A DNA stretch of 64,000 bases from Synechococcus sp. CB0101 (GCF_000179235.2 NZ_CP039373.1:1519860-1583859), one strand, 5' to 3'. Counted from the stretch's first letter, positions 1 through 9,905 are shown. Program-made: numbers and translations. The notes: generated from the letters alone by a model not told the origin.

Positions 1-1804
1 CCTCCAGAAAGGCCAGGATCGAATTACCCGCCCGCTTGCCTGCGGGGGTGGGTGTGATCCCGTGCTTCTCGTTGTAGCTCTGCTGGATGGCGCGGCGACG
101 CTCCGTTTCCGTGATCGCCTTATCCATGCTGTCGGTGAGGTTGTCGGCATACAGCAGAGCCACACCCTCCACGTGCCGCGCTGCGCGACCGATGGTCTGA
201 ATCAGGGAACGCTCGGCCCGCAGGAACCCCTCCTTATCGGCATCGAGGATCGCCACCAGCGACACCTCGGGCAGGTCGAGGCCCTCCCGCAGCAGGTTCA
301 CCCCCACCAGCACGTCGTACTCGCCGTTGCGGAGGTCTTGGATGATCTCGATCCGCTCGATCGAATGGATCTCGGAGTGCAGGTAGCGCACCCGCACGCC
401 GTTCTCAGCCAGGTAGTCGGTGAGGTCTTCGGCCATGCGCTTGGTGAGGGTGGTCACCAGCACCCGCTCCCGCTTATCGGCCCGCAGGCGAATCTCTCCC
501 AGGAGGTCGTCGACCTGGCCTTCGGTGGGCCGCACCTCCACGATCGGATCGAGCACGCCGGTGGGGCGAATCACCTGCTCCACCACCTGGCCATCGCTTT
601 GGCGCATCTCCCAGTCGCCCGGGGTAGCGCTCACGAAAATCGTCTGCCGCGCCTTCTCCCAGAACTCCGAGCCTTTCAGGGGGCGGTTATCAGCAGCGGA
701 GGGCAGGCGGAAGCCGTGCTCGATCAGCACCTGCTTGCGCGATTGATCGCCGTTGTACATCGCCTGCAGCTGACTGCAGGTCACGTGGCTCTCATCCACC
801 ACCAGCAGCCAGTCGTCAGGGAAATAGTCGATCAGGCATTCCGGCGGCGTGCCGGCGGCACGGCCGGCCAGATGGCGGGCGTAGTTCTCCACGCCGTTGC
901 AGTAGCCCACCTGCTCGAGCATCTCCAGGTCGTAGGTGGTGCGCTGCTCCAACCGCTGCGCCTCCAGCAGGCGACCCTGCTCATTGAGCACATCCAGGCG
1001 CTCACGCAACTCACTGCGAATCGCCTTGATCGCATCAGCGAGCCGCTCCTTCGGGGTGACGAAGTGCTTGGCCGGATAGATGTTGATGCTCTCGAGGCTC
1101 TGCAGAATCTCGCCGGTGGTGGGATCCACGTAGCGGATCGCCTCCACCTCGTCTCCGAACAGCTCGATCCGCACCAAGCGGTCTTCGTAGGCCGGGCCGA
1201 TCTCGAGCACATCACCGCGCACCCGGAAACGGCCGCGGGAGATTTCCAGATCGTTGCGGGAATATTGGTTGTTCACGAGCTCCCGCAGGGAGCCGCGTAA
1301 ATTCAGGGTTTCACCCACCTCGAACTTCACGGCTGCCTTGAGGTATTCACTGGGAATCCCCAGGCCGTAGATGCAGCTGATCGAGGCCACCACAATCACA
1401 TCGCGCCGCTCAAACAACGAGCGGGTTGCCGAGTGGCGCAGCATGTCGATCTCTTCGTTGATCGATGCCGTTTTGGCGATATACGTGTCGGAGACGGGCA
1501 CATAGGCCTCCGGCTGGTAGTAGTCGTAGTAGGAGATGAAATATTCAACGGCGTTGTTGGGGAAGAACTCCCGCAACTCATTGCACAGCTGTGCAGCCAG
1601 GGTCTTGTTGTGCGCCAGCACTAATGCCGGCCGCCCCGTCTGGGCGATCACATTGGCGATGGTGAAGGTTTTGCCCGTACCGGTGGCCCCCAGCAGCGTC
1701 TGATAGCGCTCGCCGCCCTCAACGCCAGCCACCAGACCCTGGATCGCCGCGGGCTGATCACCCTTGGGGCTGTAGGGAGCGTGCAGTTGGTAGGGGTTGG
1801 CCAT
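1..1804 (-). CDS. uvrB: Excinuclease ABC subunit B, 3' end cut by window edge
   Basis: UvrB verifies DNA damage handed over by UvrA and recruits UvrC in nucleotide excision repair. The frame opens with ATG at 1804 and stays open to the left edge, giving 601 codons of a family length near 670-680; the missing part is the C-terminal UVR helices that bind UvrC. Seen: Walker A GATGTGKT at residues 39-46, the damage-probing beta-hairpin [11 protein letters not shown] at 92-102, and the late helicase segment [20 protein letters not shown] close to the edge. The long plus-strand frame across it is antisense noise. It is incomplete only because the window ends here. Confidence 0.97.
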   Translation of the reverse strand, partial: MANPYQLHAPYSPKGDQPAAIQGLVAGVEGGERYQTLLGATGTGKTFTIANVIAQTGRPALVLAHNKTLAAQLCNELREFFPNNAVEYFISYYDYYQPEAYVPVSDTYIAKTASINEEIDMLRHSATRSLFERRDVIVVASISCIYGLGIPSEYLKAAVKFEVGETLNLRGSLRELVNNQYSRNDLEISRGRFRVRGDVLEIGPAYEDRLVRIELFGDEVEAIRYVDPTTGEILQSLESINIYPAKHFVTPKERLADAIKAIRSELRERLDVLNEQGRLLEAQRLEQRTTYDLEMLEQVGYCNGVENYARHLAGRAAGTPPECLIDYFPDDWLLVVDESHVTCSQLQAMYNGDQSRKQVLIEHGFRLPSAADNRPLKGSEFWEKARQTIFVSATPGDWEMRQSDGQVVEQVIRPTGVLDPIVEVRPTEGQVDDLLGEIRLRADKRERVLVTTLTKRMAEDLTDYLAENGVRVRYLHSEIHSIERIEIIQDLRNGEYDVLVGVNLLREGLDLPEVSLVAILDADKEGFLRAERSLIQTIGRAARHVEGVALLYADNLTDSMDKAITETERRRAIQQSYNEKHGITPTPAGKRAGNSILAFLE

Positions 1805-1822
1805 CCGGCCATTCTCGGGCAG

Positions 1823-2287
1823 TCAGCCCAGCGGCGTGGTGCTCATCAGCAACGCCGCGCGGGTGGCGGACACCTCCAGGCCGAGCCCACCCAGGATCAC
1901 CGCAGAGAGCACGGCGTACACCACAGCCCCGAGCACCGCGCTCACCAGGCCGTTGCGCAGCCGGAAGCCCTGGATCAACCAAGCGGCGAGGGCGAACAGG
2001 ATCACCGTGATCACCCAGTTGTAAACCCAGCTGATCGGGCTGATCAGCCCGCCCAGGCTGGTGATGGCCCAGGGCAGGGCCAACAGCGCCTTGAGCGGCA
2101 GCACCAACAGGGTGCCCAGCAAGCCGATCACCACCGCAGAGAGCAGCGCCACCCCGAAGCTGTCGACCTCCACCCCCAGGGGCAGGGCCGCCACGATCAG
2201 CAGCACCACAGCCCGCACGGGCCACTGCAGCAACCAGAGCAAAGAAAAACCCACAACCACGCGCGGAGCTGTCCGCAACGTAGTCAT
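1823..2287 (-). CDS. Small polytopic membrane protein, phage-holin-4 (Phage_holin_4_2) family
   Basis: This 154-residue protein is nearly all hydrophobic, with about four membrane helices separated by short loops and few charges. The pattern (hydrophobic helix, SxxSWVYNW-like middle loop, then a helix with RLRNGL and a closing ILGGLGLE segment) fits the bacterial phage holin family 4 superfamily 2 proteins, which are chromosomal in many cyanobacteria and have no proven lytic role there. ATG at 2287 is the first start. It lies 18 bases ahead of uvrB on the same strand and may share its transcript. No phage genes surround it, so the holin name should be read only as a family label. Confidence 0.75.
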   Translation of the reverse strand: MTTLRTAPRVVVGFSLLWLLQWPVRAVVLLIVAALPLGVEVDSFGVALLSAVVIGLLGTLLVLPLKALLALPWAITSLGGLISPISWVYNWVITVILFALAAWLIQGFRLRNGLVSAVLGAVVYAVLSAVILGGLGLEVSATRAALLMSTTPLG

Positions 2288-2322
2288 GGGTTTTGGTTCA
2301 GACCGCAGCGTTCAGCGCTGGA

Positions 2323-3078
2323 TCAGACAGCAGCCTTGACGGCACTGCCCAGGGCTTCGCGCAGACCGCGCACCACAGCCACCATGGCGAGCTGGTCATT
2401 CAGCTTGTTCACAGCCGAACCCACTCCCACGCCGGCAGCACCAGCGGCGATCGCCATGGGCAACGTGACGGACGACAGGCCAGAGGCGCAGAGCACGGGC
2501 ACATTCACAGCACGGCTGATGCTGTGGGCAGCAGCCAGGGTGGGAGCGGCCTTCTCGATCAGGCCGAGGCTGCCGGCGCTGAAGGGCTTAGCGCTCATGC
2601 CGCCCTCGGTCTGAATCAGGTCGGCGCCAGCGGCCACCAGATCCACCGCCAGCTGCTCCTGCTGGTCGAGGGGGAGCACGTGGGGCACGGTGACGCTCAG
2701 CACCACCTCGGGCAGCAGCTCACGAGTGCGGCGGGTGATGGCCAGCACTTCCTCGGCATCAAAGATGCGGCCGAGGGGATAGAAGGCGTCGTAATTGCCG
2801 ATCTCCACCATCGCGGCACCGGCGGCCACGGCAGCGGGGAACAGCTCGGGATCCACGGCGCTCACGCAGATCGGCAGGCCGCTCACCTCAGCAGCCAGCT
2901 GCACCAGAGCGGGATCGCAAGCCACGTCGATCAGGTCGGCACCGCCCAGACCGGCGGCGCGGCTGATGCGCTCGACGCTGGCGGCATCGAAGTTGGTGAG
3001 GCCGGCGATCACCTTGAGGGCGCGACGCTCCACCAGAGCCGTGCGAAGCGAAGCGGGCAGCTGGGCGAGACGCGACAT
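2323..3078 (-). CDS. ycf23: DUF561 / Ycf23-like TIM-barrel protein
   Basis: The 251-residue product matches the DUF561 family, present in cyanobacteria and encoded as ycf23 in some red-lineage plastids. The sequence reads as a (beta/alpha)8 barrel: ALKVIAGLTNFD at the first strand, ADLIDVACD, PICVSAVDPELF, GADLIQTEGG, VLCASGLSS and GVGVGSAVNKL near the phosphate-binding end. Substrate and reaction are unknown to me. I chose ATG at 3078 (MSRLAQLPASLR) over the in-frame extension to 3192 because homologous sequence begins there and the extension lies inside tilS on the other strand. Its start codon overlaps that of the divergent tilS. Confidence 0.85.
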   Translation of the reverse strand: MSRLAQLPASLRTALVERRALKVIAGLTNFDAASVERISRAAGLGGADLIDVACDPALVQLAAEVSGLPICVSAVDPELFPAAVAAGAAMVEIGNYDAFYPLGRIFDAEEVLAITRRTRELLPEVVLSVTVPHVLPLDQQEQLAVDLVAAGADLIQTEGGMSAKPFSAGSLGLIEKAAPTLAAAHSISRAVNVPVLCASGLSSVTLPMAIAAGAAGVGVGSAVNKLNDQLAMVAVVRGLREALGSAVKAAV

Positions 3079-4114
3079 GCCAGTGCAGACAGAGTGGAGC
3101 GATTCTCCCACGCAGCATTTGGCGCAACCCTGGAGCCGCCACCACCTGCGCTTGCACCGCTGGCTGCTGCAGCGCCCGGAGCTTCTGCCCAATGGAGCCA
3201 GCCTGCTGCTGGCGGTGTCGGGCGGACAGGATTCGATGGCGCTGGTCGGTCTGCTCCGGGATCTCCAGCGGCTGCATCAGTGGCGGCTCCAGCTCTGGCA
3301 CGGCGATCACCGGCTGCGGGCCGACTCCAGCCGCCAGGCCAGCGAGCTGCGCCAGTGGGCACAACATCAGGGGCTGGTCGTGCAAATCGAGAGCTGGGGC
3401 GAACCCCAGCCCTCTGAGGCCGCCGCCCGCGCCTGGCGCTACAGCGCCCTCGAAGCCGCCGCCCGCCACTGCGGAGCCCGCTATGTGGTGACGGGCCACA
3501 CCGCCAGCGACCGCGCCGAAACCCTGCTGCTGCAACTGGCCCGCGGCAGCCACCGCCGCGGGCTAGCCAGCCTGCAGCCGCAGCGGGCCCTGGCTGCGGA
3601 TCTCAGCCTGGTGCGCCCGCTGTTGCTGTTCAGCCGCCTGGAAACCGAAGAGATCCGCGAGCAGCTCGGCCTGCCCCTCTGGCTGGATGCCAGCAACTCA
3701 GAACCCTGCTACAGCCGCAACCGCCTACGCCAGGAGGTGCTGCCGGTGCTGGAGCAGCTGCACCCCGGCGCCAGCCGCCGCATCAGCGGCGTGGCTGAAC
3801 GACTGGCCCAAGAACAGCAGAGCCACGACGAGCTGTTGGCTCTGGCATTGGCCGGGCTCCTGGCTGAGCAGCCTGCACCGGAGCAGGCCCTGCGGCGGCG
3901 CGACCTCATCGCCCTGAACGCCGCGAATCAACGTCAACTGCTGCAGCACTGGCTGGGCCTTCAAGGTGTCAGCTCCCTTCCGGCGGAGCAGCTGCAAGCC
4001 CTGCTGCGCCGTCTTGAACCCAGTCGCGGGCCCGGTAGCCACGCCTTGGCAGGCGGGTTCGCGCTGCACTGGGATCGTCAACACCTGTGGCTGAGCCACC
4101 CCAACCGGCCCTAA
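3077..4114 (+). CDS. tilS: tRNA(Ile)-lysidine synthase
   Basis: TilS converts C34 of the tRNA-Ile CAU anticodon to lysidine so that it reads AUA; the reaction uses ATP and lysine in the cytoplasm. The PP-loop SGGQDS is at residues 48-53, followed by WHGDHRLRADS (equivalent of HVNHGLR) and the GHTASDRAETLLLQL motif, which are the ATP and tRNA site signatures. The 345-residue length is short, as in other cyanobacterial forms with a reduced C-terminal domain. ATG at 3077 (MPVQTEWSD) is the best upstream start; a long 5' extension in the same frame is antisense to ycf23. The start lies in a CATG shared with ycf23, so its promoter must sit inside the neighbouring gene. Confidence 0.93.
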   Translation: MPVQTEWSDSPTQHLAQPWSRHHLRLHRWLLQRPELLPNGASLLLAVSGGQDSMALVGLLRDLQRLHQWRLQLWHGDHRLRADSSRQASELRQWAQHQGLVVQIESWGEPQPSEAAARAWRYSALEAAARHCGARYVVTGHTASDRAETLLLQLARGSHRRGLASLQPQRALAADLSLVRPLLLFSRLETEEIREQLGLPLWLDASNSEPCYSRNRLRQEVLPVLEQLHPGASRRISGVAERLAQEQQSHDELLALALAGLLAEQPAPEQALRRRDLIALNAANQRQLLQHWLGLQGVSSLPAEQLQALLRRLEPSRGPGSHALAGGFALHWDRQHLWLSHPNRP

Positions 4115-4139
4115 ACAAGGGGGCCACCCGTCCAACCCC

Positions 4140-5570
4140 ATGCCCAGCCCGGAGGAGCAGGCCTACGGCGCCGTGGAGCGGGCCTACGGCCAGGGGGATT
4201 TCGCGCGGGCCCTGGAGCTGGCCCTGGCCCTGCAACCGCAGCTCCCGCCGGGCCGCCCCGACCTCCTGGATCAACGCCTGCAGCTGCTGATCGGCCATAT
4301 CCATCTTTACGGCCTGGCCCAGCCCCGCGAGGCGCAAGCGGCCTACCAGGCCGTGCTGGCCACCTGCCCGGAAGCCAACTACCGCCAGCTGGCCGAGCAG
4401 AGCCTGCAGCTCTGTACGCCAACCGACGCCGAGGCCAGCAGCGCCACGCCCTCCGATCTACCGGCTACGCCCTGGCTCACCCAACTGCGGGACCCCCAGC
4501 AGGCCCTCTCTCAGATCCAGGCGGCATGGGCCACCACAGAACCGGCGGCCCAACCGATCGTGCCGGTGATGCCGGAGGCACCGGCGCCACCCGCCGCCCC
4601 ATGGGCAACCCGCCAAAACGCCAGCGATGACCTGGCCGATCCAGCACCAAGCCCCAAACCGACGGAAGGCCCACCGGAGCCCGAGCCCCCAGTGGAAGCC
4701 ATGCCCCCTGAGCCCGAGCGTGCCGTCGCTCCCGCGCGTCAAGACGCACCACTCAGCGAAAGCGAACGCAGTGAACTGGATCGTGGCCTGCTGCTGGTGC
4801 GGCTCGCCAGCCGAGGCGAATCAGCCAACCGCCCCGAACACAACACACCTCCGGCAAGCGCACAGAAGACACCAGACAGCCCATCCCTGACGGCCAACAC
4901 CATTCACGTGACCGCCCCCAGCCTGGGTGCGGCCTGGACCCTGTTCAAACGCCACTGGCGCAGCTACCTCCTCCTGGAAGGGCTGGTGGTGCTGGCGGCC
5001 TTGGCGGGTGGCCTGCTGCAGCTGATCGGCAACGGCTTGCAGGGTTTGGCAGAGGTGAACCCGTTGCTGGCCCTGCTCCCAGCCATCGCCCTGGCGATCG
5101 GCGCCATTGCCCTCAACCTCTGGTCAAACCTGCTGGGGGTAAGCCTGCAGATGCTGCCTGCCCTCGCTCTCCAGAGCGGTAGCCATCCCAGTGCCCAAGC
5201 AATGCTGCAACTGCTGCTGCGGGATTTCTGGCGCTACGTGAGGGCCGGCGTGGTGGTGGGCCTGGCAACGGCGGCCGGGCTGGTGCTGCTGATCGTGCCT
5301 GGCGTGCTCGTGGCGATCGCCACACCGGTCGTGATCCGACGGGTCACCTGCCAAGAGGAAGCGGCCGTGCCGGCTCTCATCGCGTCGGTGAAAGAGGTGG
5401 GATCGAGCCCAGCCGGAGCCGGGCTGCTCAAGTGGGAGCTGGTGGCCGGGCTGTTGATCCTGGGCTCAGTGCTCCTCTGCGGCCTGCCGCTGTTGGTCAC
5501 CGTCCCCCTGGGGGGAATCCTGATCCAGCAGTATCTGGCCTACAGCGGTCTGGGTTCGGCCCGGGAGTGA
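4140..5570 (+). CDS. Uncharacterised protein: TPR-like N-terminus, Pro/Ala linker, C-terminal membrane domain
   Basis: The 476-residue product has three visible parts. Residues 1-85 are helical and TPR-like (AYGAVERAYGQGDFARALELA). Residues 90-260 are a Pro/Ala/Glu-rich, low-complexity linker. From about 270 to the end there are roughly four to six membrane segments beginning with AWTLFKRHWRSYLLLEG and including LVLLIVPGVLVAIATPVVI, a pattern seen in DUF975 / GPDPase membrane-domain proteins. It starts 25 bases after tilS and may be cotranscribed. Function unknown; a membrane-anchored scaffold with a cytosolic TPR-like head is the most I would infer. Confidence 0.7.
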   Translation: MPSPEEQAYGAVERAYGQGDFARALELALALQPQLPPGRPDLLDQRLQLLIGHIHLYGLAQPREAQAAYQAVLATCPEANYRQLAEQSLQLCTPTDAEASSATPSDLPATPWLTQLRDPQQALSQIQAAWATTEPAAQPIVPVMPEAPAPPAAPWATRQNASDDLADPAPSPKPTEGPPEPEPPVEAMPPEPERAVAPARQDAPLSESERSELDRGLLLVRLASRGESANRPEHNTPPASAQKTPDSPSLTANTIHVTAPSLGAAWTLFKRHWRSYLLLEGLVVLAALAGGLLQLIGNGLQGLAEVNPLLALLPAIALAIGAIALNLWSNLLGVSLQMLPALALQSGSHPSAQAMLQLLLRDFWRYVRAGVVVGLATAAGLVLLIVPGVLVAIATPVVIRRVTCQEEAAVPALIASVKEVGSSPAGAGLLKWELVAGLLILGSVLLCGLPLLVTVPLGGILIQQYLAYSGLGSARE

Positions 5571-5591
5571 ATCCAGACCGAACCCGCTCGA

Positions 5592-7568
5592 TCAGCCGGC
5601 CGCAGCCGAACGACGGCGGCGGGTCCGGCCGCTGATCTCGGGCTCTTCCGTGCGGGCCGGGGTTGCCACAGCAGCCGGCGTGGGTGCGGGAGCTGCAGCG
5701 GGTGCGGCGGCAGGAGCCGGGGCAGCGCCAACGGCCGCCAGCTCGCGGCGGGGCTGCTGCGAACGCTCGACGCGCTCGGGACGACCACCACCGCGGCCGC
5801 CGCGGGGTGCGGGACGGGTGTCGGGCTCGGCATCAGCGCGGCCCTTGTAGGCGGGGGTGCCACCAGGAGCCGGCTGCACCAGGCAAATGATCAGCGGCTC
5901 GACCTGGAGCTCGCGGCGCAGGCGGCGCTGCAGACCGATCTCGATCTCGCGCTGCACGCCCATCCAATCCACGTCGGGGGCCTTGCCGCCGCTATTGCGC
6001 GACAGCTGCTGCCAACGGTTCTCCAGCACCCAGGTGATTTCGCGCTCGGCCCAGAGGCTGAGCTTGCGGGGATCAGCGGCTGTCACCACACCGCGCAGGT
6101 TCACCCTGGGCGGGGCAGCCATCACGCCATCGGTGCTGATCACCGCGAGCATCGTGATTACACCGTCGTCGGCGAGTTGCTGACGCTCCTTGAGCACGCG
6201 GGCATCGACGATGCCGTTGCGGGAGGCATCGAGCAGCTCGATACCAGCTTTCACCGGTTCACCCTTGGCGATCGAATCGGGGGTGAGTTCCACCACATCA
6301 CCGTTGTCGATGATCAGGATGTTTTCAGCGGGAACGCCCATGGATTGAGCGGTCTTGCTGTGGCAAACGAGCATGCGGTGCTCGCCGTGCACAGGCACGA
6401 AATACTTGGGCTTGGTGAGCGCCAGCATCAGCTTCTGGTCTTCCTGGAAGCCGTGGCCCGACACGTGGATGCCTTCGCCCTTGCCATAGACAACCTTGGC
6501 GCCCAGCATCATCAGCCGGTCGATGGTGTTCACCACCGAGATGGTGTTACCGGGGATGGGGCTGGCGGAGAAGATGATGGTGTCTGAGGTCTTTACCTGC
6601 ACCTGCGGGTGTTCACCGCGGGAGATGCGGCTCAGAGCAGCCAAGGGCTCACCCTGGCTGCCGGTCATCAGCAGCAGGGTTTCACGATCGGGCAGATCAC
6701 GGATCTGCTTGATCGGCACGAAGAGGTCATCGGGAGCGCGCATGTAGCCCAGCTCACGGGCCTTGGCGATCACGTTGAGCATGGAGCGGCCCAAGAGGCC
6801 CACCTTGCGACCGTTCTTGAGAGCCAGCTCCAGGATCATCGCCACGCGGTGAATCGAGCTGGCGAAGGTGGTGATGATCACCCGGCCATCCGCCTGGGAA
6901 ATGTGGCGGTCTAGGCAGGGGAACACCGAGCGCTCAGGGGGGCAGAAGCCCGGCACCTCAGAGTTGGTGGAATCGCTGAACAGGCACAGCACACCCTGTT
7001 CGCCGTAATGGGCGAGGCGAGCCATGTCGAAGGTTTCACCGTCGACAGGGGTGTGATCGAACTTGAAATCACCCGTGAAGATCACGGTGCCCACGGGTGT
7101 GGTGATGGCCAGCGAGAAGCTGTCGGCCATCGAGTGGGTGTTACGGATGAACTCCACCGAGAAGTGTTGCCCCACCTTCACCACATCGCGGGGAGCCACG
7201 GTTTGAAGGATGGTGCGATCCATCACACCGGCTTCTTCCATCTTGCCGGTGAGCATCGCCAGCGCCAGGCGCGGGCCATGAATCACGGGGATGTTGAAGT
7301 TCTTGAGGTGGTGAGCAATGCCACCAATGTGATCTTCGTGACCGTGGGTCACGATCATGCCGCGGATGCGCTTCTGGTTTTCCTTCAGATAGCTGGTGTC
7401 GGGCATCACGACATTCACGCCGTGCATGCCATCACTGGGGAATGCCAGACCGGCATCCACCAACATGATGTCGTCGCCGTATTCAAAAACGCAGGTGTTC
7501 TTGCCGATCTCGTGAAGGCCACCCAGGGGGATGACACGCAGACAGGGTTTCTTGGCTTGGTTCGTCAT
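5592..7568 (-). CDS. rnj: Ribonuclease J
   Basis: RNase J is a metallo-beta-lactamase/beta-CASP ribonuclease with endo- and 5'-3' exonuclease activity, central to mRNA turnover and rRNA maturation in cyanobacteria. The zinc site HGHEDH is at residues 75-80, with GDFKFDHTP, SDSTNSE, TGSQGEP and the beta-CASP motif VSGHGFQEDQK following. The catalytic core is full length; the last 110 or so residues form a tail rich in Ala, Pro, Gly and Arg (GGRGGGRPERVERSQ, GRTRRRRS) that is probably disordered and RNA-binding. ATG at 7568 starts MTNQAKKPCLRVIPLGG. It is downstream of asd-dapA on the same strand. Confidence 0.96.
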   Translation of the reverse strand: MTNQAKKPCLRVIPLGGLHEIGKNTCVFEYGDDIMLVDAGLAFPSDGMHGVNVVMPDTSYLKENQKRIRGMIVTHGHEDHIGGIAHHLKNFNIPVIHGPRLALAMLTGKMEEAGVMDRTILQTVAPRDVVKVGQHFSVEFIRNTHSMADSFSLAITTPVGTVIFTGDFKFDHTPVDGETFDMARLAHYGEQGVLCLFSDSTNSEVPGFCPPERSVFPCLDRHISQADGRVIITTFASSIHRVAMILELALKNGRKVGLLGRSMLNVIAKARELGYMRAPDDLFVPIKQIRDLPDRETLLLMTGSQGEPLAALSRISRGEHPQVQVKTSDTIIFSASPIPGNTISVVNTIDRLMMLGAKVVYGKGEGIHVSGHGFQEDQKLMLALTKPKYFVPVHGEHRMLVCHSKTAQSMGVPAENILIIDNGDVVELTPDSIAKGEPVKAGIELLDASRNGIVDARVLKERQQLADDGVITMLAVISTDGVMAAPPRVNLRGVVTAADPRKLSLWAEREITWVLENRWQQLSRNSGGKAPDVDWMGVQREIEIGLQRRLRRELQVEPLIICLVQPAPGGTPAYKGRADAEPDTRPAPRGGRGGGRPERVERSQQPRRELAAVGAAPAPAAAPAAAPAPTPAAVATPARTEEPEISGRTRRRRSAAAG

Positions 7569-7572
7569 TCAG

Positions 7573-7596
7573 AAAAGGGGGTCCGGCGCAGCCGGA
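7573..7596 (-). terminator. Weak hairpin after dapA, just upstream of rnj
   Basis: On the minus strand a 6-bp stem TCCGGC/GCCGGA with a TGC loop is followed by CCCCCTTTT, about five bases before the rnj ATG. It could terminate or attenuate part of the asd-dapA transcript ahead of rnj. The stem is short and the T-run is only four bases, so this is tentative. Confidence 0.25.
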
Positions 7597-7654
7597 ATCA
7601 GAACGGAAACATCGAGGGAGCAAACGCCGTAGCGCGCTCGGGTAGGCCTTGGCG

Positions 7655-8575
7655 TCAGGTGGGACGCAGGGCTGCCAGCACAGAGGAGAGTCGGTCGCGC
7701 ACGTCGTTCGAGGCGGAAACAAGAGGAAGCCTTGGGGCACCCACGGGCCAGCCGCTGAGTTCCAGCGCAGCTTTCACGGGGATGGGATTGGTGGTGCAGA
7801 ACATCGCCTTGCAGAGCGGCAGCAGCTGCTCGTGCAGCGCCAGGGCCATGCGGTGATCACCGGCGAGGAAGGCCTGCACCATCTGTTGGATCTGATCGCC
7901 GGCCACATGGCTGGCCACGCTCACCACACCCACAGCGCCCACAGCCAGCATCGGCAGCAGCAGGGCATCGTCGCCGCTGTAGATCGCCAGGCGCTCACCG
8001 CAGAGGGCGCGCAGCGCACTAACTTCTTCGGTGGTGCCACTGGCGGCCTTGAAGCTCACCAGGTTGGGGAGATCCATCAGCCGGGCTGTGGTCTCCGGGG
8101 TGATGCTGCAGCCGGTGCGGCCAGGAATGTTGTAAAGCATCAGCGGCAGCGCAGGCGCCGCGGCGGCCACAGCCCGGAAATGGGCTTCTAGGCCTTCTTG
8201 GGGTGGCTTGTTGTAGTAGGGCACCACCACCAGAGCGCCGTCGGCACCGAGGGCGGCGGCTTCACCGATGGCCTCCACGGCCTCTGCGGTGCAATTGCTG
8301 CCGGTCCCCGCCAACAGGCTGGCGCGATCTCCCACGGCGCTCTTCACCGCCGAGAACAGCTGGTGCTGCTCATCCCAGCTCAGGGTGGGTGACTCACCCG
8401 TGGTGCCACACAGCACGAGGCCATCGGAGCCATGCTCCACGAGATGGCTGGCCAGCCGTGCCGCGAGATCGAGGTCGACGGAGCCATCGGCGGCGAAGGG
8501 GGTCACCATCGCGGTGAGCACCCGGCCGAAGGGCACAGGTGAAGCGGCGCCAGCTTGAAGCACAGAAGCCACCAT
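7655..8575 (-). CDS. dapA: 4-hydroxy-tetrahydrodipicolinate synthase
   Basis: DapA condenses pyruvate with aspartate semialdehyde, the first committed step to diaminopimelate and lysine. Key residues are visible: the Schiff-base lysine K176 in SFKAASG, the catalytic tyrosine Y148 in YNIPGRTG, and the GTTGES motif at 58-63. I chose ATG at 8575 (MVASVLQAG, 306 residues); a TTG two codons upstream is possible. It follows asd by only two bases and uses the product of Asd directly, so the two are translationally linked in one operon. Confidence 0.96.
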   Translation of the reverse strand: MVASVLQAGAASPVPFGRVLTAMVTPFAADGSVDLDLAARLASHLVEHGSDGLVLCGTTGESPTLSWDEQHQLFSAVKSAVGDRASLLAGTGSNCTAEAVEAIGEAAALGADGALVVVPYYNKPPQEGLEAHFRAVAAAAPALPLMLYNIPGRTGCSITPETTARLMDLPNLVSFKAASGTTEEVSALRALCGERLAIYSGDDALLLPMLAVGAVGVVSVASHVAGDQIQQMVQAFLAGDHRMALALHEQLLPLCKAMFCTTNPIPVKAALELSGWPVGAPRLPLVSASNDVRDRLSSVLAALRPT

Positions 8576-8577
8576 GC

Positions 8578-9654
8578 TCAAGCCACCGCCCCTGCCATGG
8601 CAGCACCGGCGGCCGCAGCTGCTGCGGGATCCAGAAGCAGCTCGGCGATCTGAATCGCATTGAGCGCCGCGCCTTTGCGGATCTGATCACCGCAAAGCCA
8701 GATCTCCAGCGCATTGGGCTCGCTGAGGTCCTGGCGGATCCGGCCCACGGCCACCGCATCGCGGCCGGTCACATCCGTGGGCATCGGGAAGCGATTGGAG
8801 CCGAAGTCTTCGATCAGCTCCACGCCGGGGGCCGAGGCCAACAGGGCACGGGCCTCCGCCACCGGAAACGGCTCCTCAAATTCGATGTTGATGGCCTCGG
8901 AATGGGCGCGCAACACCGGCACCCGCACGCAAGTGGCCGACACCCGCAGGTCGGGCAACCCCATGATCTTGCGGGTTTCGTTGAGCATCTTCAGCTCCTC
9001 CTCGCAGTAACCGTTCTCCTGCAGGGGCGAGTTGTGCAGGAACAGGTTGAAGGCCAGGGAATAGGGCAGCACGCTGCTTTCCGGAGTGCCGCCATCGAGC
9101 ACGGTGCGGCTGAGGCTGGCCAACTCCTCCATGGCCCGGGCGCCGGCGCCACTGGCGGATTGATAGGTGCTCACCACCACCCGGCGCAGCGGCCGCTTGG
9201 CCGCCAGCGGCGCCAGAGCGAGCGTCATCAGGATCGTGGTGCAGTTGGGGTTGGCGATCACGCCGTTGTGGGCGAAGGCAGCGTGGGGATTCACCTCGGG
9301 CACCACCAGAGGCACCTCCGCATCCATGCGGAAGGCGCTGGAGTTGTCGATCACCACGGCACCGGCGGCAGCGGCCACAGGAGCCCACTGCTTCGAGACC
9401 GAGCCACCGGCCGAGGCCAGCACCACATCCACGCCGTTGAAGGCTTCAGCGCTGACCGGCTCGATCGTGAGCGTCTGGCCGTTCCACTCCACGGTTTGCC
9501 CGGCGGAGCGGGGTGAGGCCAGCAAGGTGAGTCGCCCAACCGGGAACTGGCGCTCGGCCAACAGCAGCAGCAGCTCCTGACCAACGGCACCGCTGGCACC
9601 AAGAACGGCCACGTGCAGAGGGCGCTGAGGCAGGGGGCGAATGGAGCTGGTCAA
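8578..9654 (-). CDS. asd: Aspartate-semialdehyde dehydrogenase
   Basis: Asd reduces aspartyl phosphate to aspartate semialdehyde with NADPH, feeding lysine/diaminopimelate, threonine and methionine synthesis. The N-terminal Rossmann motif GASGAVGQE is at 19-27, and the catalytic cysteine C138 is in NPNCTTI. Length 358 is a little above the usual 335-345 because of a short N-terminal leader and an Ala-rich C-terminus. It is first in an asd-dapA-rnj run and is divergent from tig across a 251-base gap. Confidence 0.97.
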   Translation of the reverse strand: MTSSIRPLPQRPLHVAVLGASGAVGQELLLLLAERQFPVGRLTLLASPRSAGQTVEWNGQTLTIEPVSAEAFNGVDVVLASAGGSVSKQWAPVAAAAGAVVIDNSSAFRMDAEVPLVVPEVNPHAAFAHNGVIANPNCTTILMTLALAPLAAKRPLRRVVVSTYQSASGAGARAMEELASLSRTVLDGGTPESSVLPYSLAFNLFLHNSPLQENGYCEEELKMLNETRKIMGLPDLRVSATCVRVPVLRAHSEAINIEFEEPFPVAEARALLASAPGVELIEDFGSNRFPMPTDVTGRDAVAVGRIRQDLSEPNALEIWLCGDQIRKGAALNAIQIAELLLDPAAAAAAGAAMAGAVA

Positions 9655-9905
9655 CGGTGGTTCAGGTGCAGAGATGGCGCTGATACGAGAAGAACGTGCA
9701 GCCGGAGTGACGAATGGGGGCAGGTGCCGAAGGGCGGATGCGATCTGCCAAATGCTGTGCGGAAGCCCGTCGGGCTTTCGCTAAAGGATCTTCAGGTCGC
9801 TGTTCTTGCTGCCAACAATACGTGGCCAACGCAGGGCTGGCGACTCAACGAATGGGCCTGTCACACGTCAGTTCCTAGGATCGTGGGCTGCCTAGACGCT
9901 GATCC
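9655..9905. other. Intergenic region between divergent asd and tig, with a hairpin
   Basis: This is the largest non-coding gap in the window (251 bases). It must hold promoters for asd (minus) and tig (plus). A TAGGAT hexamer at 9876-9881 is a possible -10 for tig, without a clear -35. A 10-bp stem (one G-U) GCGGAAGCCC/GGGCTTTCGC with a 3-base loop lies at 9759-9781 and is not followed by a T-run. The reading frames that cross the gap have no recognisable product. I do not recognise SRP RNA, tmRNA or RNase P RNA here. Confidence 0.5.

Noticed and set aside
62-1300. 412-codon plus-strand open frame across uvrB
   Set aside because: Exact antisense of uvrB with no recognisable product; long antisense frames are expected at this GC content.
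1823-2287. Holin-like gene as a sign of prophage
   Set aside because: No endolysin, integrase, portal or tail genes nearby; the family is chromosomal in many cyanobacteria.
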